Positions 62,980 through 64,000 of a DNA stretch of 64,000 nucleotides are shown in pieces. Each line of letters starts with the position of its first letter. Positions within the stretch are counted from its first letter, which is position 1. Position numbers and translations under genes: made by a program. This DNA is from JBKQHQ01 sp052148715 (GTDB lineage Bacteria > Pseudomonadota > Alphaproteobacteria > Rhizobiales > Xanthobacteraceae): NCBI GenBank assembly GCA_052148715.1, contig JBKQHQ010000130.1:1-64000 (forward strand). The letters are read 5' to 3'. The notes under the pieces are model-generated. The model saw only the letters and a list, made by a program, of their open reading frames with translations, had not been told where the DNA came from and ran no database searches.

Positions 62980-64000
62980 TTACGCCGCCTTCCGCTCCAG
63001 CTCCGCCTTCCACTCCCCCCGCGACGCGAGGCTGTTCATCTTCGCCCGGTGGGCGAAGGCGCGTTGGGCGGCGGGGACGTTCTCTGCCTTGCCCTTCCAT
63101 GCCGTCTGCGGCGCGTGCTGGAGGGCACGGCCGTAGGAGAAGGTGAGGGGCCAGGGGAGGGGGCCGAGCTTGTTCATGGCGTCGAGGTGGGCGGTTGCCT
63201 CCTCGTCGGACTGGCCGCCGGAGAGGAAGGCGATGCCGGGCACCGCGGGCGGCACGCAGGCCTTGAGCAGACGCACGGTCTTTTCCGCCACCTCCTCGAC
63301 GCCCGCCTGCTTCTTCGCCTTCTTGCCGGCGATCGCCATGTTGGGCTTGAGCACCATGCCTTCGAGCTTCACGTGCTGATAATAAAGCTGCTCGAAGACG
63401 GTGTTGAGCGTCCATTCCGTGATCGTGTAGCAGCGGTCGATGTCATGATCGCCGTCCATCAGCACCTCGGGCTCGACGATCGGCACGATGTTTTGTTCCT
63501 GGCACAGGGCCGCGTAGCGGGCGAGCGCATGCGCATTGGTCATGATGCAGGCATAGCTCGGAATGCCGGGACCGATGTCGATCACGGCGCGCCATTTGGC
63601 GAATCTTGCTCCCAGTTGGTGATACTCGATGAGCCGCTGGCGCAGTCCGTCGAGGCCTTCCGTGATCACCTCGCCCGGACAGAAGGCGAGCGGCTTTGCA
63701 CCCTCATCGACCTTGATGCCGGGAATCGAGCCCGCCTGCTCGATCAGCTTGACCAGCGGCGTGCCGTCCTTGGCCTTCTGGCGGATCGTCTCATCATAGA
63801 GAATGACGCCGGAGATATGGTCCTTCATCGCCGGGGTCGAACGAAAGAGAAACTCGCGATAATCGCGGCGGCTGTCGGGCGTCGATTCCACGCCGATCGC
63901 GTCGAAGCGCTTCTTGATGGTGCTTGTGGATTCATCCGCCGCCAGAATGCCCTTGCCGGGCGCGACCATGGCCTTGGCCACTCTGTTCAGCTCAGCGAGG
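62980..64000 (-). CDS. Class I fructose-bisphosphate aldolase, 5' end outside window
   Basis: At least 339 residues are in the window. The open frame continues through the right edge (LAELNRVAKAM at the left of the protein), so the N-terminus is missing. GKGILAADESTSTIKKRFD, GVILYDETI, VEPEVLMDGDHDIDRC and the Schiff-base Lys in EGMVLKPNMAI are class I features. It cleaves fructose-1,6-bisphosphate in glycolysis. Class I aldolase is less usual in bacteria than class II but present in Hyphomicrobiales. Confidence 0.95.
   Translation of the reverse strand, partial: LAELNRVAKAMVAPGKGILAADESTSTIKKRFDAIGVESTPDSRRDYREFLFRSTPAMKDHISGVILYDETIRQKAKDGTPLVKLIEQAGSIPGIKVDEGAKPLAFCPGEVITEGLDGLRQRLIEYHQLGARFAKWRAVIDIGPGIPSYACIMTNAHALARYAALCQEQNIVPIVEPEVLMDGDHDIDRCYTITEWTLNTVFEQLYYQHVKLEGMVLKPNMAIAGKKAKKQAGVEEVAEKTVRLLKACVPPAVPGIAFLSGGQSDEEATAHLDAMNKLGPLPWPLTFSYGRALQHAPQTAWKGKAENVPAAQRAFAHRAKMNSLASRGEWKAELERKAA

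Overview
The window is a GC-rich chromosomal segment of an alphaproteobacterium, most likely Hyphomicrobiales (Bradyrhizobium/Xanthobacteraceae-like). The inference rests on lineage-type genes (the cell-cycle regulator TrcR, an RcdA/DUF1465 protein, DUF1192, a cysteine-free L31, the order ispH-thrB-rnhA-peroxiredoxin, a degenerate-GGDEF/EAL membrane protein) and on intergenic palindromic repeats of a kind common in this order. No rRNA, tRNA or CRISPR array was recognised.

Layout. 1-2.4 kb: end of groES, a repeat-derived spacer, groEL, a terminator and a DUF1488 gene. 2.4-6.3 kb: two small hypotheticals and a FIST-sensor / PAS-GGDEF-EAL operon (c-di-GMP). 6.6-9.6 kb: propionyl-CoA synthetase and a lytic transglycosylase with a SPOR-like tail. 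9.6-16.7 kb: a chemoreceptor island with two HAMP-type MCPs, a globin-coupled MCP, a vestigial MCP 3' end and a lone PstS behind a Pho-box-like site. 17.0-19.4 kb: an AT-rich IS1595-like element, bounded by 18-bp inverted repeats, with a nonsense-interrupted transposase and apparent passenger genes. 19.4-29.8 kb: housekeeping genes (trcR, ispH, thrB, rnhA, peroxiredoxin, DsbD-N-like, yqgE), the large EAL protein and a quinone oxidoreductase. 29.9-39.6 kb: DUF1192, a candidate sRNA with anti-Shine-Dalgarno loops, rcdA-like, PilZ, rpmE, an ABC exporter, DUF2314, GNAT, a MotA/MotB-like pair, an inositol-phosphatase-family gene, a Sel1-repeat protein and a ThiE-like gene.

39.6-64 kb is accessory and catabolic. 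It opens with a Tat-exported GMC dehydrogenase (subunit 3, flavoprotein, cytochrome c). An orphan NitT/TauT binding protein with a polysaccharide-deacetylase-family amidohydrolase follows. Next, in visibly less GC-rich DNA, is a complete NitT/TauT ABC importer with a RutA/SsuD-like flavin monooxygenase and a RidA protein. Two molybdenum-hydroxylase large subunits come next, one of them with its FAD and 2Fe-2S partners, around an XRE regulator and an MDR oxidoreductase. Two more orphan binding proteins (Bug/TctC and NitT types) and an acyl-CoA ligase close the block, and a class I aldolase runs off the right edge. Taken together, 43-62.5 kb looks like an island for uptake and oxidation of a small organic compound, plausibly an N-heterocycle, amide or sulfonate; the substrate cannot be read from the sequence.
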